Assembly: GCF_009017415.1 (NCBI RefSeq)
Contig: NC_092408.1
Span: forward strand, 372,001 to 436,000
DNA: 64,000 bases
Source: Aspergillus flavus
Taxonomy: Eukaryota; Ascomycota; Eurotiomycetes; Eurotiales; Aspergillaceae
Reading direction: 5' to 3'
Part shown: positions 60,051 to 64,000 of the stretch, in pieces
Layout: each line of letters opens with the position of its first letter
How positions within the stretch are numbered: position 1 is the first letter of the stretch
Made by a program: the position numbers and the translations under genes
Notes under the pieces: model-generated
Databases searched by the model: none
The model's input: the letters and a program-made list of their open reading frames with translations, nothing else
What the model was told of the DNA's origin: nothing

Positions 60051-61835
60051 TCCCACTACTACAATGGAGGATACCATGTGTGGTGGAATCTACGATTTAC
60101 GACCGTTATGTAGTGCATCTCGAGCCTCTCCTTGCTTTCTTGTTCTTCTCTGACTTCGTTCGCTTATTCTTGTCCATTGTCCCGTATTTTGGACTAACTG
60201 GGGCGGTGATCGCATTATTTGGAGTACAGGTTCCAGCGAACGACTATCAACTATTTTGGTCACATGATCTTCGCCAGTGCAGATTGGCACTGAGACAACA
60301 ACTTCCATAATGAGACAGACTAGTTTACGGGTTCCAGAATGGTTCTTAGACACTATCCGTATCTACAGTAGACATGTTTTGCAATTGCATGAATATCTCT
60401 TGTTGATGGCCCACTCGGGTAGCAAGTCAACTCCCTGTTGCCCTTGTAGTATAATATTGAAACAATGTTATCATATGGCCTGACTTGACTCTCATGCAAA
60501 GGAAAACTAAATTGACGGATCGAAAAGCGAAAATGTCTTGCCCGTCAGCTAAATTGGTAGGCTTACCGCTTAGTTGCGTATACAAATGCATAAAGTGCCG
60601 ACTGTAGCCTGTTCCTTTACATACGTCAACCCTCTCAACTTGCAGTAGAACCGTGGGCGAAGTGGAATATTTGAATAGGCATTATCTAGCCTCTACGTCA
60701 GGTTTCTACTTCAATGTCGAGGTATGTACCAGCTAGACAATGATCATTGGGGACACGGTGTACCAACGAATAGATGGTTCCATTGTTGTTATTCCCTTCA
60801 GAGAGACCGAGTATAAAGTTCAGAAATTCCCTGGGAATTATCAGTGATATAATAGTATCATCTGCGTGAGATATTCAATACGAGTCAGTAACTAACCGCT
60901 TCTTCGCCACTCCTTATTATATAAATACAGGCTCTTCCCCACCCGCGAGTAGCCATACGCTTCCCATATATAGATAGCCCGGATCAGGTTGAACATATGT
61001 ACAACGTGGCGTGGACTAGAGTACCAACTATGCCCAAGATTTACTTGAGTACAGTATAAAGTCCCCAGAAGATCCCATACGGATATGGACCTTTCGGCGA
61101 TTAGTTCGAATCACGGAATCTAAGGACTAAGCCAATGGACACGCAGAGTTGGTATAAGCGTCTCCTTCATCCAAAGAAAAGCCACTTAAGATACCCCCTT
61201 GCCCTTGTTACTAGACTGGGGCTGACAAGAACTCAGTCGTCTAAAAGTGGGGAGAAACATAAATTTCCATTAACACGGTCTCTAACTTGTGACGGGCGAA
61301 TTCAGAAAGTGTGTTTTGGGAAGTTGACCAGGGTCGTCTGTATTGAACCGAGCCCGGTATGGGGTCGGCCTTCTTTTTGGGACACGTTTATTGCAGATAT
61401 TGAATGTTCTATGAACATTAGGGCTTGTGTAGGTAGGATCAAGAAGTATGCTAGTGTGGATTTGACTGAGAGCTCAGCCTGGCTTGTTTCCGTGGTTGTC
61501 GATTCGCATAGATTGATTGAGAAGTTCGTTTTGTCGGCATGTTCTTGTCTCAAGTGCTTAATGGTGAGACAGGCATTGGTTTTGGTGGCAATGATCCTAG
61601 GCAGGTTATCATGATGTCTGGCAGTCAAATTAAATTAATGCATTCCACGGCCGACAGTGTCGAGAGCCGGAAATATCTGCTTGAGAATATTGAGTATGTA
61701 GAATATTCCGGGGCACGGAGGAACGCTTGGTTACTACTAATAGAATGGAATGTTACCCTGCAGAAATGTATGGGTGGAAATCACATTCTACATTTCAAGA
61801 TCACCGCTGGAACCTTGCGATATCCTATCTAGCAT
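60051..61835. other. Intergenic: RING gene / MFS transporter 3' regions, with unexplained open frames
   Basis: About 1.8 kb between two converging stop codons, long for a convergent gap. At 61135-61614 an ATG-started frame of 159 codons is open on the plus strand, and 61539-61832 is also open. The encoded proteins do not resemble anything I know, and no intron or domain pattern supports them. I leave them uncalled. Confidence 0.4.
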
Positions 61836-63514
61836 CTAGAGCGGGTAAATAAAGAACTTATTCTCCAGATCAGTCAAATCCAGCATCGCAAGGTCAACCT
61901 TCCTTCGGACGATCTGCCCATTCTCATCCAGCTGTTCCACACAACCCTCCTCACGCTCACTGTCACTCAATTCCGCAATCCACTTTCTCCGTTCCTCGTT
62001 TCGACGCGCTAGAATAAACCAAATGATACATAAGATAGCAGGCGTCCCTGCCCAACTAATCACTATCATGGATACCCATGCACCGTAGTATCTGGGTGCA
62101 GCACTGGGTACCCAGATCTGCGGTGATACGAGGTTGCCGACGCTGTAGCCGAGCATGAACATCACGTTGCGTGTGAGCTTCTTGGTGTATCCAGCTGCAG
62201 AGGACGTCGTCCAGCCGAGTGCGATGATATAGGTGATACCGTACGTATGTCCCGCTAGAAGCATACAGGCTAAGAGCGCGAGTTTGTTGTCCCAGGGGAT
62301 CGCCACCATGCCGATTCCGCCCGCGATAGCAGGGATACACCAGAAAAGTCCATGGATCGCTAGGTACTTTGGGAACCATTTTAGTACGAAGGTGGCAACG
62401 ATACAAAGTACGACACCGAAGCCGCCTCCTGCCACAGCGACGAGCGTGGAACCAAGTTGGGAAACACCGAGAGAAGTTGTGAGAAGATTCTGTTGGCCAT
62501 AGGTAAGATTATTTGAGTACATCAGAGTGAAAGCTTGTAGCGCGAAGAGCCAAGATACAGGGTCACGCAGAGTTTCAACGAACTGAGATCTCTTGAACCG
62601 CTTCTGTTCGATCGAGCTCTGGCTGGAGTCGTGCACTCGGCGAATAACATGCACTTTCTCTTCCAAAGTCAGGAACCGAGCTTCGGCAGGATTGCTTGGG
62701 TAGCAGAACCAAACCCAGATGGAGAGAAAGAAGGTGACTCCACCGGTGACGATCATAAAGAGCTTCCAAGGAAGAACTGCGCTATGGCTGTAGAGCAAAC
62801 CGTATGCGATGAAACCTGCAACGATGGGAGCTCCTTGGCAAGTCACCCAGAGAATGGGCTGGAGGAAGGATTGTTCTTGACGGTTGAAGAACATGCCGAT
62901 AGTCATTTCCATCGCGGGTACAATGACTGCCTCCACTGCACCGAGGGCAAGTCGGAGGACTACTAGACCGGCGAACTTGGTCGCCACGCAATGAAGGAAA
63001 ATAACAGCTGCCCATAGAAAGACGATGACACTGACAAACTTTCCGAAGGGTAGACGTTGCATTAGATAGTGCCCGGGCCATTGTGCGGCAAGGTAGCCTC
63101 GAATAACTATCAGCAATTGCTCCAGTATAAGAGAGATAAGTATAATAGCTCATACCGATATAGAACACTGTATTCAAATCGTTGTACTGCTTTTTAGAAA
63201 TGCCTGTCTCCTCGAAAAGCCCAAGAATCGCTGCGTAACCAAGCGTAGACTTGTCTATCTACAAGCCGATCATTAGAATTTATCCATGAAACAATTGCAG
63301 GTATACTCACAAACAGTACAATATTAATCGCAGAAAGCAGGACCATAATATTCAAATACAACTTCCGGCGCAACTTTTTCTCCTTCTCAGGACTTAGGGG
63401 CCCGAATTCATCCCCATGGTCTTCGATAATGCGTAATGTGACATCTGCGTATTTCTCTTCAACAGTTTTTGCTGCTCTTCGAGTCGTGGTTTTCTCTTCT
63501 CCCTTGTTGCTCAT
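61836..63514 (-). CDS. MFS transporter, anion:cation symporter (allantoate permease-like) family
   Basis: Three exons (63514-63311, 63258-63156, 63097-61836) give 522 residues. The family (yeast Dal5, Tna1 and relatives) imports organic anions such as allantoate, nicotinate or other carboxylates. A charged cytoplasmic N-terminus of about 50 residues precedes the first helix ([16 protein letters not shown]), followed by [10 protein letters not shown], the family's conserved start of the first loop. Twelve hydrophobic segments follow; [20 protein letters not shown] and [12 protein letters not shown] are family landmarks. The intron before exon 3 ends with TTCGAG rather than a pyrimidine-AG, but the frame and the [16 protein letters not shown] sequence fix it. 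The C-terminal tail is charged. Substrate unknown. Confidence 0.93.
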
Positions 63515-64000
63515 GGTTCTATGTGGCGTATGATCAAGTTTTGTTCAAGTGCTGTCAAAACGCCAAGCGGAGGCCTTTCCCATTGAAATGTATGACAAGT
63601 CATAATCCCTTGCGTACATGCCAACTTCATCCTGCGGCTTTTGTATGTAATTTCCTGAATGATCGTATTTCTTATCATTGATGGTGCAATCCCCATGGTG
63701 ATTGTGCAATTTTATCTATACGACCGTTGACCCCACCATGGAATGGGAACTTGCAGATGACAGTGGAATGATTGTCGCTTTTCTCCTATAAAACTGTGTG
63801 ATAATGTATGGTGTCATCGTTAATGGACATTGCATCTTAGGCGTTTATTCCTGCGTGTAGAGGCCTAGATCGTAGGATTCGTATCCTTGTAATTCGGAGG
63901 ATTTGTTGAGGAAATAGTACGTGAGTACTAACAGGTTGATAAGTTCGTGTGGATAATATAAAGTGACCCGTGATCGGTCATGCAAAGTATAGATTTTCCG
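63515..64000. promoter_or_regulatory. Upstream region of the MFS transporter
   Basis: The last 486 bases of the window hold the promoter of the minus-strand transporter. No gene start is visible up to the edge. Confidence 0.5.

Noticed and set aside
60541..60610. tRNA-like start (GCCCGTCAGCTAAATTGGTAGGCT)
   Set aside because: It has an A-box-like word, but there is no B box GGTTCGA downstream and no acceptor-stem pairing.

Overview
The window looks like nuclear DNA of a filamentous ascomycete, most likely an Aspergillus or close relative (Eurotiales). Three things support this. Genes are split by many short introns of about 45-100 nt with GTRNGT donors and CTAAC/CTGAC branch sites. Intergenic leaders are rich in C and T. 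The gene content and several protein sequences match Pezizomycete families, including the neighbouring sho1 and ssk1 genes. I see no operons, plasmid or phage signals, rRNA, confident tRNA, CRISPR array or intact transposon. Exon boundaries were read by eye from frame continuity and splice motifs; for nearly every gene the exon lengths add up to an open frame.

Left part (1-20.5 kb): a truncated phenol-hydroxylase-type FAD monooxygenase (-); the AMPK-type kinase Snf1 (-); a UBA-UIM protein with a UCH-like fold that appears to have lost its catalytic residues (+); dynactin subunit RO-10 (+); then the membrane osmosensor Sho1 and the response regulator Ssk1, both on + and 2.1 kb apart. Sho1 and Ssk1 stand for the two input branches of the HOG stress MAP-kinase pathway. 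A mitochondrial ribosomal protein of the Bot1/mS45 family (-) follows.

Middle (20.5-42.3 kb): the RNA-binding protein Whi3 (-) with a very long upstream region; a small three-exon gene for mitochondrial bS16 (-); NAD(P)HX epimerase (+) with a GC-AG intron; Doa1/Ufd3 (-); a possible small secreted protein (+); a STRAP-like WD40 protein (+); an ALY/REF mRNA-export adaptor (-); and alpha-actinin (-).

Right part (42.3-64 kb): an AAAP amino-acid transporter (+), an aldo/keto reductase (+), the initiator-tRNA modifying enzyme Rit1 (-), a HAD hydrolase (+), two Nudix hydrolases placed tail to tail, a C-terminal RING protein (+) and an allantoate-permease-type MFS transporter (-).

Most of the window is housekeeping and signalling genes with no common pathway. 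I found no convincing new multi-gene system. The most interesting items are the probable pseudo-deubiquitinase, the sho1/ssk1 pairing, the Nudix pair with one atypical Nudix box and a possible mitochondrial presequence, the GC-AG intron inside a catalytic motif, an intron near the end of the RING gene that decides between two C-termini, a small secreted-protein candidate and a polymerase III-like element near 53.5 kb.
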